Assembly (NCBI RefSeq): GCF_000941055.1
Contig: NZ_CP007202.1
Location: forward strand, 926,001 to 990,000
From: Siansivirga zeaxanthinifaciens CC-SAMT-1
GTDB taxonomy: Bacteria; Bacteroidota; Bacteroidia; Flavobacteriales; Flavobacteriaceae
Length of the DNA stretch: 64,000 nt
Reading direction: 5' to 3'
Shown here: piece by piece, positions 17,342 through 27,304 of the stretch
Position numbering within the stretch: the first letter of the stretch is position 1
Layout: every line of letters starts with the position of its first letter
The notes under the pieces: model-generated
The model's database searches: none
What the model saw: only the letters and a program-made list of their open reading frames with translations
Told to the model about the DNA's origin: nothing
Program-made: the position numbers and the translations under genes

Positions 17342-17585
17342 TTGAGCGCTTTTTCGCTTTTAGAGATTCAAGATGTGTTTTAGGATCAAAATCGAGTGCA
17401 ATTCCGCTATCAATTCCGTCTTGAATGGCGTTTCTCAATGCCATTACTTTATTTTCTTCTTCTTCTAAAAGTCTTAAACCCGCACGTATAACTTCGCTAA
17501 CATTTTTAAATCGACCTTCCTTTATTCGACTTTGAACGAATTGGTCAAAATAACTCCCGAGTGATATCGATGTGTTTTTGTTCAT
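17334..17585 (-). CDS. parD: ParD-family antitoxin
   Basis: 83 residues. The ribbon-helix-helix N-terminus (TSISLGSYFDQFVQSRIKEGRFKNVSEVIRAGLRLLEEEE) is the ParD/CopG form, followed by a disordered toxin-binding tail. It binds the toxin at 17042-17341 and normally represses its own promoter. An in-frame terminus overlaps the toxin gene. Confidence 0.88.
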   Translation of the reverse strand: MNKNTSISLGSYFDQFVQSRIKEGRFKNVSEVIRAGLRLLEEEENKVMALRNAIQDGIDSGIALDFDPKTHLESLKAKKRSNG

Positions 17586-17749
17586 TTTGATGCTATTTAT
17601 CTCAAATATACCAAAAATTGGTATAAAAGCAAATTCTTAAATTATAGTTACTGGTTTGGTTATGGCTTCTTTGCATGAAAACGGGTGAGGATTTTCCGCC
17701 TTAAAGCAAAACCATTAAATTTCTATAGCAGGAGCTGTGTACAGTATTT

Positions 17750-18367
17750 TTAAATTGTAAGTCGTGGTGATTTTGTCATTTTTAATATTTCTCCTCTTTT
17801 TGGATTTTGAGATTTTCTAATTATGAAATAAATTAATGACGATATTATTAATGTTCCAACCACTAATGTTCCTATGGTTCCTAAGATTTCTGCAATCCAA
17901 ACTATTAATTGTTTTAACCAAGCTCTTCTTCCGGAAATCCTTACGCTTTCGCCTTTTTCTAATTCCATAGCAGATATAAAAGTAACAACAATTAAAATTC
18001 CAGAAATCCCCAGAGTCGTGAGTTGAGGAAGAATTTGTTTAATTACAGAATAATCTTTTATTTCAATTCCTTTTAATTGGGTTTTTAAATAAGATTTAAT
18101 TTCCGAGTATACAATTTTGTCTATTTTATGAATTTCTTCAGGCGTTTTATCATCTTTAAATCTAAAATCGATCGTGAAGTCAGTATCAATAAAAACAATG
18201 TCTTTCAAATCTTCGTATCGAATACTTTTAATGGTTCCTAAATTTTTTGTATCAATGAGTTCATTAATATCTGCATCTTTGTTTTGATCAGTTAACCAAA
18301 TAGATTTTTCGGTTGGTATTAAATATTTATCTTTAAAATCAGACTCGGAAATCTTCCAATTTTTCAT
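17750..18367 (-). CDS. Hypothetical membrane protein
   Basis: 205 residues, family not recognised. The first about 120 residues are hydrophilic. Two hydrophobic segments follow, at about 122-142 (LGISGILIVVTFISAM) and 160-188 (VWIAEILGTIGTLVVGTLI). A short basic tail follows. The N-terminal two-thirds is therefore probably cytosolic with a membrane hairpin near the C-terminus. It is 13 bases downstream of the next unknown gene, so the two are likely one operon. Confidence 0.6.
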   Translation of the reverse strand: MKNWKISESDFKDKYLIPTEKSIWLTDQNKDADINELIDTKNLGTIKSIRYEDLKDIVFIDTDFTIDFRFKDDKTPEEIHKIDKIVYSEIKSYLKTQLKGIEIKDYSVIKQILPQLTTLGISGILIVVTFISAMELEKGESVRISGRRAWLKQLIVWIAEILGTIGTLVVGTLIISSLIYFIIRKSQNPKRGEILKMTKSPRLTI

Positions 18368-18380
18368 GTTTAGTTTGTTT

Positions 18381-18734
18381 TTATGTTATCATTGCTCTGT
18401 CTCCCTTTTTTCCTTTTTTCACTCGTTCTGAATAACCTGCAAAAAAGAAAGGAATATTATCTTCTGTACCATTTTTTATTCGTTGCTTAACTTTCTCGAA
18501 AGCTAAAATTGAAATCTCAAAATCAGGTTGTCCTGTAACTAAAATGGGTTGATTTAATTGGTCGAACCAATAATATTTTCCGCCATAATTTCGCCTAGCT
18601 ACTTCAAATATATACGAACCTGCTTGCAGAATTATATCCTCTAACATTCCAGAATCCATATCATCTTTATTTTCCGAAAAAAGGCTCAATATTTCCTCGT
18701 CTAAAATGGTCAAACTTGATTCGCTATAATCCAA
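18381..18734 (-). CDS. Hypothetical protein lacking an ATG start
   Basis: 117 residues counted from a TTG at 18734. Coding-like sequence in the same frame continues upstream to a stop at 18870-18872 (PIDETQLEFIEKSTNNAERLISSF), with no ATG, GTG or TTG in good context. The true N-terminus may therefore have been lost, or the start may be non-canonical. No known domain is recognised. It lies directly downstream of the TPR gene and upstream of the membrane protein. Confidence 0.5.
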   Translation of the reverse strand: MDYSESSLTILDEEILSLFSENKDDMDSGMLEDIILQAGSYIFEVARRNYGGKYYWFDQLNQPILVTGQPDFEISILAFEKVKQRIKNGTEDNIPFFFAGYSERVKKGKKGDRAMIT

Positions 18735-18883
18735 TCCGTTATCTAATCTTTCGTTAAAACTAGAAATAAGTCGTTCTGCATTATTTGTAGATTTTTCAAT
18801 AAATTCTAATTGTGTTTCATCAATCGGATTTTGATTTGATTTTCTGTTTTGTTTTCGCTTTAGATTTCTTTAGTGGGACACAC

Positions 18884-20659
18884 CTAATTAACAACATCAC
18901 CACGCAGTGCCCTAAAACGTTTTCTGGCTTCTACAATGTAAATACTATCGTCGTGATTAAAAATAATTTTCTCATAGAGTCCTTTAGCTTTTTCAGGCTG
19001 ATTTAAGTGGCTCTCGTAAATTCTGGCAAGTCTAAAATAGGCATCGTCTATTAATATGCCATCACTGTAATTATCTATAATGGCCTGATAGTTTGATTCT
19101 GCCTTCGAGAATTCTAGTTTTAATTCGAATAATTGAGCTTGTTTGTAAAGTGTTTGGGCAACAATAGGCTCGGTTTTATGTTCGGCAAGAATACGATCGA
19201 GTAAGGCAATAGCAGCCTCATTTTTATTTTGAAACGCTAACAAATCGGCTTTGGCATATAGTTTTAATGCGGTATGAAGCGAATCTTCATATTTATTATC
19301 TGAAATAAGGAGTTTTAACTCTAAAGCATCGTTGGCAATAAGTTGAGAAGTAGATGCTTTTAATATTTTTAATTGCGACTCGGCCCATTTAAAATCGCCC
19401 TTGTAATAACTTGTTTTAGCAACTTTAAATCGCGCTTCTTGAGAAACCGTACTGTTTTTTAAATTACGCTGAATTTGAGAATAATAAATTAAGGCTTTAT
19501 TAAATTGCTCCTGAAGCACCAAAATATCGCCCAACTCGAGTTTAACTTGCGCCTGTTCTTGCTGCGATAATGCTAATTTTAAGGCGTTTTCTAAAAACTC
19601 TGAAGCCTCCTTAGGTGTTTCATTGTAAAACGCCAAAAAATGCGCATAAGCTATTTGAAGTTTTAAAGTAGAAGAGAAATAACCGTAGTTTTTAAAGAGT
19701 TCTTTAAATTTCTCGTCTATTGTTTTAAATGTTTCTTTATTGGCTTGTTTTATCTCTATTTGCAAGATATTATAATGCGCATCGAGAAGCATATCTTTAT
19801 CTTGAGAGGTTTCAATTATAAATTGAAAAATGTCTTTTGCTGTTTCTAATTCGTTTTCGTTTGAAGCGATTAAAGCCAATTCTTCAATTTTAAAAAGACT
19901 TTCGGGCTGCCTATTAAAAATAGCTTTCTCTTGAATAAAGGCCTTGTTAAATTCTTTTTGCTGAATAAATAACCAACTTAAAAAATCATTCCAAAGCACG
20001 TTGGGTTCTTGTTGAGATTTTTTAAGTAGAATTTTCTTTAAAATAATATTGTTTTCGTTACTGGCATCTTCGGTGATAAAATCGTTAATATAACGCTTCA
20101 CAGTATTTACTGCAATGGGGTTTGTTTCGGCAAAATTGATGTATTTGGTAAACATATTTTCTATGTTACCTTGCTCGCCATACAATTGGGCTAATTGTAA
20201 ATTGAAATTAAAGGTTGGTTTTAGCTCCATAGCCTTTTCATAACTTAAAACCGCCTCGTTTAAAAGAGCATGCGACTGAAAACTTCTTGCCACTGAAAAC
20301 ACCGAACTCGGATTCGCATCGATAGTTGCTAAAGCTTTTTTGTAATTTAAATCGGCATTAACCTGATCTTTTTTTAGTTGATAATTAAAACCTAATTCAA
20401 CATAAAAAAAAGGGAAATTTATTCGAGCCATTTGTGCCAGTATAAAAGCTTCGGCTTCATTATACTGCTCTAATTCCTGATAAGTCGCTATAATTTGGTT
20501 TATGTAATTTATATTAGAAGGCGCCTTAGCAAATACCTTTTTGTATTCTATTAATGCCTTTTCAAATTCGCTATTTTTAAAATACTCATTAGCAAGCGCA
20601 TCTTCTTGAGAAAACCCAGCGAAACATATAAATAAACATAATATAAAAATAGTTCTCAT
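18884..20659 (-). CDS. Exported tetratricopeptide-repeat protein
   Basis: 591 residues. Residues 1-17 are a signal peptide ending in FSQ. Repeating helical pairs with A/Y/A/P patterns fill the chain, for example AEAFILAQMARINFPFFYVELGF and ESNYQAIIDNYSDGILIDDAYFRLARIY. These mark at least ten TPR or outer-membrane-assembly-like repeats. It is probably a periplasmic scaffold protein. The C-terminal repeats resemble the YfgC/BamD-type TPR in which each repeat spans about 36 residues. The partner is unknown. Confidence 0.75.
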   Translation of the reverse strand: MRTIFILCLFICFAGFSQEDALANEYFKNSEFEKALIEYKKVFAKAPSNINYINQIIATYQELEQYNEAEAFILAQMARINFPFFYVELGFNYQLKKDQVNADLNYKKALATIDANPSSVFSVARSFQSHALLNEAVLSYEKAMELKPTFNFNLQLAQLYGEQGNIENMFTKYINFAETNPIAVNTVKRYINDFITEDASNENNIILKKILLKKSQQEPNVLWNDFLSWLFIQQKEFNKAFIQEKAIFNRQPESLFKIEELALIASNENELETAKDIFQFIIETSQDKDMLLDAHYNILQIEIKQANKETFKTIDEKFKELFKNYGYFSSTLKLQIAYAHFLAFYNETPKEASEFLENALKLALSQQEQAQVKLELGDILVLQEQFNKALIYYSQIQRNLKNSTVSQEARFKVAKTSYYKGDFKWAESQLKILKASTSQLIANDALELKLLISDNKYEDSLHTALKLYAKADLLAFQNKNEAAIALLDRILAEHKTEPIVAQTLYKQAQLFELKLEFSKAESNYQAIIDNYSDGILIDDAYFRLARIYESHLNQPEKAKGLYEKIIFNHDDSIYIVEARKRFRALRGDVVN

Positions 20660-20706
20660 ACCGTAAATATAGTAAATGCCCCGAGTAGATTTTGTAAATT
20701 ATATTA

Positions 20707-20736
20707 TAAAAAAATGCCCGAATAAAATTCGAGCAT
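20707..20736 (-). terminator. Rho-independent terminator downstream of the 40-residue gene
   Basis: On the minus strand a stem ATGCTCGAAT / ATTCGGGCAT with a TTT loop is followed by a run of T. It fits the end of the small transcript that carries 20884-21006. Confidence 0.65.
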
Positions 20737-20883
20737 TAACCAACCAAAAATACATGTTTTATTAACTAACGTTAATTTAAAAACGTACCATAATTAATTG
20801 GGGACTATTTTTAGGCATAACCTTGTAAGGCATGCGATTGCAAATGATACCCTCTTAAAAATTTATTGAATTATATAATATGC

Positions 20884-21006
20884 TTATTTTGTTGCAATTA
20901 CAGATATGCTATTTTCAGAATTTGATAAAGAAAAATCTGAAAATAATACTTTTGCAGCGAAAAAAATTAAGGCAATTAAAATAACAAGACGTTTTATATT
21001 CTTCAT
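20884..21006 (-). CDS. Short exported or membrane peptide, 40 residues
   Basis: ATG at 21006 to TAA at 20884. The sequence begins MKNIKRLVILIALIFFAAKV, a lysine/arginine-rich start and a strong hydrophobic core like a signal peptide or single membrane segment, then a short serine-rich tail. It lies in an otherwise empty 517-bp gap and has its own terminator downstream and the serS terminator upstream. Family not recognised; moderate support only. Confidence 0.45.
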   Translation of the reverse strand: MKNIKRLVILIALIFFAAKVLFSDFSLSNSENSISVIATK

Positions 21007-21130
21007 AATTAGGTAGGTTTTAATGGTTTGGGTCCTCTAATTTGGAAAAATATTTTTAAAACTCAAAAGAAAAGCCCTAAAAATTGCTTTAAAACGCAAC
21101 TTATTAACACTTAATCGGTTATTAAAAATA

Positions 21131-21157
21131 AAAAACCTACATAATTGTAGGTTTTTT
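21131..21157. terminator. Terminator downstream of serS
   Basis: AAAAACCTACA / TGTAGGTTTTT with a TAAT loop, A-run on one side and T-run on the other, 20 bases beyond the serS stop. Confidence 0.85.
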
Positions 21158-21176
21158 ATTTCGATTGTAAAATATT

Positions 21177-22448
21177 TTAGTTAATAATATTAAACCCTAC
21201 ATATGGCTGTAAAACTTCAGGTATAACAATACCATCTTTAGTTTGGTTGTTTTCTAAGATACCTGCTAGCACTCGAGGTAATGCCAACGAACTGCCATTT
21301 AAAGTATGAGCCAATTCATTTTTACCTTCGCTATTTTTAAATCGTAATTTCAAACGGTTGGCTTGAAACGTTTCAAAGTTTGATACCGATGAAATTTCTA
21401 ACCAACGATCTTGTGCGGTTGAAAACACCTCAAAATCGTATGTCAATGCCGATGTAAATCCTAAATCGCCACCGCAAAGTCTTAATATTCTGTATGGTAA
21501 TTTAAGCTCTTGTAAAATGGTTTTTACATGATTTACCATGCCGTCTAAAGCTTCGTACGATTTGCTTGGATGCTCAACGCGTAATATTTCAACTTTATCA
21601 AATTGATGCAAACGGTTTAACCCGCGAACATGGGCGCCATAACTTCCTGCTTCACGACGAAAACACGGTGTATATCCTGTAATACCAATTGGCAGTTCAG
21701 ATTCATTTAAAACAACATCTCTAAAAATATTGGTTCCGGGAACTTCTGCAGTTGGTATTAAATATAAATTATCTTCGGTTACATGGTACATCTGTCCTTC
21801 TTTATCGGGTAATTGTCCGGTTCCAAAACCAGAAGCTTCATTTACCAAATGTGGTAATTGATATTCGGTGTAACCAGCCGCCGTATTTTTATCTAAAAAG
21901 TACGCGATTAAAGCTCGTTGTAATCGCGCTCCTTTTCCTTTATAAACCGGAAAACCTGCACCCGTTATTTTGTTTCCTAATTCGAAATCTATGATGTCGT
22001 ATTTTTTAGCGAGTTCCCAATGTGGCAAAGCATTTTCATGCAATACAGGAATATCGCCTTCTCTAAATACTTCTTCGTTATCGTTTTCTGTGCTTCCCGC
22101 AGGAACAATATCGTTTGGTATGTTAGGTATTTTATATAGCAACTGGTTTAAAGCTTCTGTAGTACTGTTTAAAGCTTCGTTTAGTTCTTTTGAAACATCT
22201 TTTAACTGGGTAGTTTTTTCTTTTAAAATATTAGCTTTTTGTGCTTCGCCAGATTTGTAAAGATTCCCTATTTCTTTAGATAAAGCATTGGATTCTGCTA
22301 ATGTATTATCCAGTTCTGTTTGAATACGACGACGGTCTTCATCGAACAAAATAACATTATTAATCATTTCGGTAGCATCAATATTTCGTTTTGCTAACCT
22401 TTTAATTACTAAATCTTTGTTTTCTCTAATAAAAGGGACTTGTAACAT
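21177..22448 (-). CDS. serS: Seryl-tRNA synthetase
   Basis: 423 residues, full length. The N-terminal coiled-coil arm covers residues about 27-100. The class II catalytic core follows, with motif 2 (PCFRREAGSYGAHVRGLNRLHQFDKVE) and motif 3 (GSSLALPRVLAGILENNQ). It charges tRNA-Ser with serine in the cytosol. Next to ribF on the same strand, with a 73-base gap. Confidence 0.96.
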   Translation of the reverse strand: MLQVPFIRENKDLVIKRLAKRNIDATEMINNVILFDEDRRRIQTELDNTLAESNALSKEIGNLYKSGEAQKANILKEKTTQLKDVSKELNEALNSTTEALNQLLYKIPNIPNDIVPAGSTENDNEEVFREGDIPVLHENALPHWELAKKYDIIDFELGNKITGAGFPVYKGKGARLQRALIAYFLDKNTAAGYTEYQLPHLVNEASGFGTGQLPDKEGQMYHVTEDNLYLIPTAEVPGTNIFRDVVLNESELPIGITGYTPCFRREAGSYGAHVRGLNRLHQFDKVEILRVEHPSKSYEALDGMVNHVKTILQELKLPYRILRLCGGDLGFTSALTYDFEVFSTAQDRWLEISSVSNFETFQANRLKLRFKNSEGKNELAHTLNGSSLALPRVLAGILENNQTKDGIVIPEVLQPYVGFNIIN

Positions 22449-22521
22449 ATGTTAAAAAATTTAAGCGACAAATTTAATGAATTGCGAAGATATTTCCGGT
22501 TGTTTTGGAAGTAAAATCTAT

Positions 22522-23457
22522 TTATTTACTAAGCGAATTAATATAGCTTATAGATGTTTCTTTATCTTTTAATAATTGCGCTTTTAATAGCTCTAGAGAA
22601 TTAAATTTTTGTTCGTCTCTAATGCGATGTAAAATATTTATTTGAAGTGTTTGATTATAAATATCTTTTTCAAAATTAAAAAAATGAACTTCTATGCTTT
22701 GTTGGGTTCCATCTACGGTTGGATTGGTGCCAATATTCATCATCCCATAAACAATCGTGTTTTCAATAAGGGCACTAACCACATAAACACCGTGTTTAGG
22801 TATAATTTTATAAGTTTCTTCAATTTGAATATTTGCTGTTGGATAATCTATTTGTCGACCTAATGCTTTGCCAGGCACCACCGTTCCTGTAAGCATAAAT
22901 TGATAGCCTAGATAAGAATTTGCTTTTTCAATATCGCCTTCAATTAAAGCGGTTCTAATTTTTGTTGAACTTACCGAAACATCATCGATGTCTTGGGCTG
23001 GTATTTCTTCAACATCGAAACCGTAAATAGTGCCATATTTTCTTAAATCGACAATATCTGCATTTCTATTTCTTCCAAATCTATGGTCGTAACCTATAAT
23101 TACTTTTTTGGCATTTAAAGTTTCAACTAAAATTTGCTTTACAAAATCTTCGGCCGATAACCGCGAAAACTCTTTAGTAAATTCTTTAACTAATAACTGG
23201 TCTAGACCGAGCCCTTCCAAAATGGTTCTGCGTTCTGTTATGGTATTAATTAATTTAATATTCGAATCTTTTTGCAACACCATACGTGGGTGGGGAAAAA
23301 AAGTAAGCACAACCGATTTTAATCCTTGCAAATTTCCAGTATTAATTAAGCGTTTAACTATTTTTTGATGACCAATATGAACACCATCAAAGGTTCCAAT
23401 AGTTACAACTGTAGGTTTTGAAGAATTGTATGCTTTAATATTTTTTAACTTACCCAT
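22522..23457 (-). CDS. ribF: Bifunctional riboflavin kinase / FAD synthetase
   Basis: 311 residues. The N-terminal nucleotidyltransferase domain has VVTIGTFDGVHIGHQKIV and GYDHRFGRNRNAD. The C-terminal riboflavin kinase domain has GKALGRQIDYPTANIQ and GMMNIGTNPTVDG. It makes FMN from riboflavin and ATP, then FAD. Complete with both domains. Confidence 0.95.
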   Translation of the reverse strand: MGKLKNIKAYNSSKPTVVTIGTFDGVHIGHQKIVKRLINTGNLQGLKSVVLTFFPHPRMVLQKDSNIKLINTITERRTILEGLGLDQLLVKEFTKEFSRLSAEDFVKQILVETLNAKKVIIGYDHRFGRNRNADIVDLRKYGTIYGFDVEEIPAQDIDDVSVSSTKIRTALIEGDIEKANSYLGYQFMLTGTVVPGKALGRQIDYPTANIQIEETYKIIPKHGVYVVSALIENTIVYGMMNIGTNPTVDGTQQSIEVHFFNFEKDIYNQTLQINILHRIRDEQKFNSLELLKAQLLKDKETSISYINSLSK

Positions 23458-23469
23458 AAAGGTGAACTA

Positions 23470-23500
23470 TTGCTAATGTGATTTAAAAAAGCTAGCTTTG
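23470..23500 (+). promoter_or_regulatory. Promoter of the secreted metallopeptidase
   Basis: TTG at 23470-23472 and TAGCTTTG at 23493-23500, spacer 20 bases, fit the Flavobacterial consensus. The start codon is at 23535, about 28 bases from the predicted transcription start. Confidence 0.6.
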
Positions 23501-23534
23501 TTATTAGCACTTAAAAAATTGCTCATTTTTAATT

Positions 23535-26500
23535 ATGAAAGCAAAACTACATTATGTTTTTTCAATAGCAATGTTTTTGTTTATATTTTATGTGAATGCC
23601 CAATCGAACACATGGAAAAAAATTAGTAAAAGTATACACAAAGAAAAAATTAATAAACTTGATATAGACATAGATAAATCGCAGGTTTTCGAGTTAAATA
23701 TGCCTTCGTTATTAGGAAGCGTTACGTCTGCAATTTCTAGAAATTCAAATATCAAAAAAAGCACAACAAAAATAAATGTACCAAGCAAAGATGGCCGTTT
23801 AGAAGATTTTACAATTTATGAAGCTTCTGTTTTTTCGCCAGAATTGGCTGCTAAGTATCCACAAATAAAATCTTATGTAGGTTTCTCTAATGAAACTCCC
23901 GGCACAAGATTACGTATGAGTGTTTCGCCTCAAGGGGTTCAAACCATGATAACCTATTTAGACGGATCGAATGTTTTTATGCAACCTTTAGAAAAAGGTT
24001 CTAACGAATATATCGTTTACAAGACAAGCTCTAAAAATTTAGGGAAAAACAATTTTTTATGTAAAACTATCGAAGACTTTAAAAGTAGCTCACTAAATAA
24101 ATCGAGCTCGACATCAAAAATATATGTAAACGAAGGCGGTGCAAATACCAAATTACTTCAAAAATTTAGAATCGCCATTTCAACAACCGGAGAATACACA
24201 CAATACCACAACGATAACAATGCTGCAAATGGCAATGCTGTAGCAGATGCCTTAGCGGCTATTAATGCCACCATTAACCGTGTAAATGAGGTTTTTGAAA
24301 CCGATATGGCCATACGCTTTGAGGTTATAAATGCTCCGCAACTTATTTACACCAACGCTGCTACAGACCCTTATTCTGATGCTTCAGTTGGTACCGATGA
24401 AGAAAATTTTAACAATTTATCTGGCTGGAGTTTACAGCTACAAAAAACATTATCTACCAACTTAGGCTCTAACATCTCTCAAGCCAATAATGCTTACGAT
24501 ATTGGCCATTTATTTGGCGCTACTGGAGGTGGTGGAAATGCAGGTTGTATAGGATGCGTTTGCGAAGATGACACGGCAAGTGACAACGATCACAAAAAAG
24601 GTAGCGGCTATACTTCGCCATCAAATGGTATTCCAGAAGGCGACACTTTCGATATTGATTTTGTTGCTCATGAAATTGGCCACCAAATGGGAGCAACTCA
24701 TATGTTTGCTTACGATACTGAAAACGCAGGTACAAACTCAGAACCTGGCAGTGGTTCGACCGTAATGGCCTATGCGGGTATTACTGGTGCTAACAATGTT
24801 CAAACTAATAGTGATGACTATTTTCACTACCATAGCATCAAACAAATACTAACTAATATTGTTGGAAAATGCCAAACTACAGATGCTATTATAAATAACC
24901 CTCCCATAGCAAATGCTGGTCCAGATTATCATATTCCTGCAGGAACTGCCTATGTTTTAAAGGGTAGTGCCACAGATTTAGATGGCACATCTTCGTTAAC
25001 TTACTGTTGGGAACAAATAGATAGTGGTAGTTCTAACTATCTTAATTTTGGACCCGATTTAGTTAATGGCCCTGTAAATAGATCGCTTCCACCTAGCAAT
25101 CAATCCTCTAGATTTATTCCAAAATTTAGTAGCGTTATTGCTGGTAAAACAACTCAAACTAATCCAACACTTGGCGACGACTGGGAAACTGTTTCTACGG
25201 TTGCACGTGACTTAAATTGGGCATTAACCGTTAGAGACCGTTCGCCTAACAATTATCTTGGCGGACAAAGTAGTTACGATACCATGGTAATAACCGTTGA
25301 AAACGTAACGCCGTTTACGGTAAATAACCCTATTGCATGGGTACAAGGATCGACCCAAACCATTACATGGAATGTGGGTGCTACTAACAATACAACCATT
25401 AATTGCCAGTCTGTAAACATTAAACTTTCTACCAATGGCGGATTAACATTTCCAACCATAATAGCTGCAAATGTTCCTAATAATGGCTCATATTCTTATA
25501 CCGTTCCATCGATTCCAAACACTGAAAATGCAAGAATTCTAATTGAAGCTGCCGATAATATTTTTTACGATGTTTCAGATTTTAATTTCATAATTTCTCC
25601 AAATCCTAACTTTTTATTAGTGAATGAAAATTTAGATCCTATTGATTGTAAGGACACTTCGGCAACCATTAATTTTGATTATCAAACTGCAAACGGTTTT
25701 TCTCAAACAACTACCTTTAGTGCTTCTGGACTTCCTCCGGGATCTAATGCCACATTTCTTCCTAGTAGTTTAAACACATCTGGAACCGTTACTATGATAA
25801 TTAATAATTTAGATACTGCTCCCTTAGGTGATTATACCATCACAGTTAGAGGGACTTCCAACTCTATTGTGAAAAATAAATTAATAGATTTTCCTTTTTA
25901 TAACGGTATTTGTAACTCTGAAGGTACCACAGAATATGCTACTGGAACTACATTTGTTGAATTTAATACCATAAGTAATGTAACTGGTAAAACAGTTGGT
26001 TATAATGATTATAAAGCAAATGCTAGCATTGTAAATAGAAATGCCAGCTACCCTTTAACTGTTCAAGTTAACACTGATGGTGATTTTGATACAAATACAT
26101 TAGTATGGATAGATTGGAATCAAAATTGTATTTTTGATGCTAATGAAACTTATAACTTAGGCACAGCTACAAACGTTGCGAACGGAGCTACTAGTTTATC
26201 GCCTTTAAATATTACTGTGCCTGCCAATGCCGTTTTGGGTTTAACCACCATGCGTGTTACTACCAAATATGCAGATGGCACAAGCGTTTTACCTTGCGAG
26301 TTGGGATTTGATGGAGAAGTGGAAGATTACAGTCTTAATGTTGTTTCTACTTTATCTGTTGAAGATTTTGGATTTGAAAACTTCAACGTATATCCAAACC
26401 CGAATAACGGAAACTTTACAATCAAATTAAGTGGTTCGGTTTCAAAAGACATTCAAGTGTCTGTTTATGATTTAAGAGGCCGATCAATCTTTAATAAAGT

Positions 26501-26621
26501 TTACAAAAATGTAGGTGATTTTAATGAAAATATTTCTTTAAACCAAGTGCAATCTGGTATGTACTTGCTAAAAGTTAATGATGGTTTGAGGCATTCAACT
26601 AAAAAAATAATTATTAAATAA
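23535..26621 (+). CDS. Reprolysin-like zinc metallopeptidase, T9SS cargo
   Basis: 1028 residues. A signal peptide ends in VNAQ. A pro-region leads to the catalytic domain with HEIGHQMGATHMF, which is HExxHxxGxxH with the three zinc ligands and the catalytic glutamate, followed by a Met-turn-like VMAYAGI. Ig-like or PKD-like modules follow from about residue 455. A GEVEDYS-type GEVED domain sits at about 800-935. The last about 75 residues are a T9SS type A sorting domain (VYPNPNNGNFTIKL, SGMYLLKV, KKIIIK). The protein is therefore secreted by the type IX system and may degrade extracellular protein. It has its own promoter and terminator. Confidence 0.9.
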   Translation: MKAKLHYVFSIAMFLFIFYVNAQSNTWKKISKSIHKEKINKLDIDIDKSQVFELNMPSLLGSVTSAISRNSNIKKSTTKINVPSKDGRLEDFTIYEASVFSPELAAKYPQIKSYVGFSNETPGTRLRMSVSPQGVQTMITYLDGSNVFMQPLEKGSNEYIVYKTSSKNLGKNNFLCKTIEDFKSSSLNKSSSTSKIYVNEGGANTKLLQKFRIAISTTGEYTQYHNDNNAANGNAVADALAAINATINRVNEVFETDMAIRFEVINAPQLIYTNAATDPYSDASVGTDEENFNNLSGWSLQLQKTLSTNLGSNISQANNAYDIGHLFGATGGGGNAGCIGCVCEDDTASDNDHKKGSGYTSPSNGIPEGDTFDIDFVAHEIGHQMGATHMFAYDTENAGTNSEPGSGSTVMAYAGITGANNVQTNSDDYFHYHSIKQILTNIVGKCQTTDAIINNPPIANAGPDYHIPAGTAYVLKGSATDLDGTSSLTYCWEQIDSGSSNYLNFGPDLVNGPVNRSLPPSNQSSRFIPKFSSVIAGKTTQTNPTLGDDWETVSTVARDLNWALTVRDRSPNNYLGGQSSYDTMVITVENVTPFTVNNPIAWVQGSTQTITWNVGATNNTTINCQSVNIKLSTNGGLTFPTIIAANVPNNGSYSYTVPSIPNTENARILIEAADNIFYDVSDFNFIISPNPNFLLVNENLDPIDCKDTSATINFDYQTANGFSQTTTFSASGLPPGSNATFLPSSLNTSGTVTMIINNLDTAPLGDYTITVRGTSNSIVKNKLIDFPFYNGICNSEGTTEYATGTTFVEFNTISNVTGKTVGYNDYKANASIVNRNASYPLTVQVNTDGDFDTNTLVWIDWNQNCIFDANETYNLGTATNVANGATSLSPLNITVPANAVLGLTTMRVTTKYADGTSVLPCELGFDGEVEDYSLNVVSTLSVEDFGFENFNVYPNPNNGNFTIKLSGSVSKDIQVSVYDLRGRSIFNKVYKNVGDFNENISLNQVQSGMYLLKVNDGLRHSTKKIIIK

Positions 26622-26625
26622 AAGT

Positions 26626-26655
26626 AAAAAAGGAAGCCTTGAAGCTTCCTTTTTT
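26626..26655. terminator. Bidirectional terminator between metallopeptidase and pth
   Basis: GGAAGC (26632-26637) pairs with GCTTCC (26644-26649) and is flanked by A and T runs. It serves the plus-strand peptidase and the minus-strand pth, which ends at 26654. Confidence 0.85.
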
Positions 26656-27280
26656 ATTTACCGTTAAAACTATTCATAGTGATATTAATACCTGCTAAAC
26701 CAAAAGATTTAATAAGCTCTGAAGCTTTTTGCAGGCGTTCTTTTAATTTTTCATTTTCTTCGGCATCCCATTCTCCTAAAACATAATCTACTTGCTGACC
26801 TTTTTTAAAGGCATCACTAATACCAAATCTAAACCTATTGTAAGCTGTGGTATTTAATTTTTCTTGAATATCTTTCAATCCATTATGTCCTCCATCGCTG
26901 CCTTTGGTTTTTACTCTAATACTTCCAAAAGGTAAATTTAAATCGTCTGTTATAACTAATAAATTCTCTAAAGGAATATTTTCTTTATTAAGCCAATATA
27001 CAACCGCTTTACCACTTAAATTCATGTAGGTATTAGGCTTTAAGAAAATAAAAGTTCTTCCCTTTAATTTAAATTGAGCTATGTCACCTAGTTTCTGGGT
27101 TTCAAAAATTATAGATTCATTTTCTGCAAAATAATCTAAAATTTTAAAGCCGATATTATGTCGGGTGTTGGCGTATTTTTCTCCAATATTTCCTAAACCA
27201 ACTATTAAATATTTCTTCATTAATTCGTGATTGTGTATGCTTTTTTTCTTAGTAAATAACCGAATTAAAAATTTACACAT
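26654..27280 (-). CDS. pth: Peptidyl-tRNA hydrolase
   Basis: 208 residues from the first ATG, or 188 from MKKYLIVGLGN (27220). YLIVGLGNIGEKYANTRHNIGF contains the catalytic histidine, and FLKPNTYMNLSGKAV and DDLNLPFGSIRVKTKGSDGGHNG are family signatures. It frees tRNA from peptidyl-tRNA dropped by ribosomes. The short basic N-terminal extension is seen in some relatives, so the longer start is kept with less certainty. Confidence 0.93.
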   Translation of the reverse strand: MCKFLIRLFTKKKSIHNHELMKKYLIVGLGNIGEKYANTRHNIGFKILDYFAENESIIFETQKLGDIAQFKLKGRTFIFLKPNTYMNLSGKAVVYWLNKENIPLENLLVITDDLNLPFGSIRVKTKGSDGGHNGLKDIQEKLNTTAYNRFRFGISDAFKKGQQVDYVLGEWDAEENEKLKERLQKASELIKSFGLAGINITMNSFNGK

Positions 27281-27304
27281 ACATTAATTATTATCTGGTA
27301 AAAA

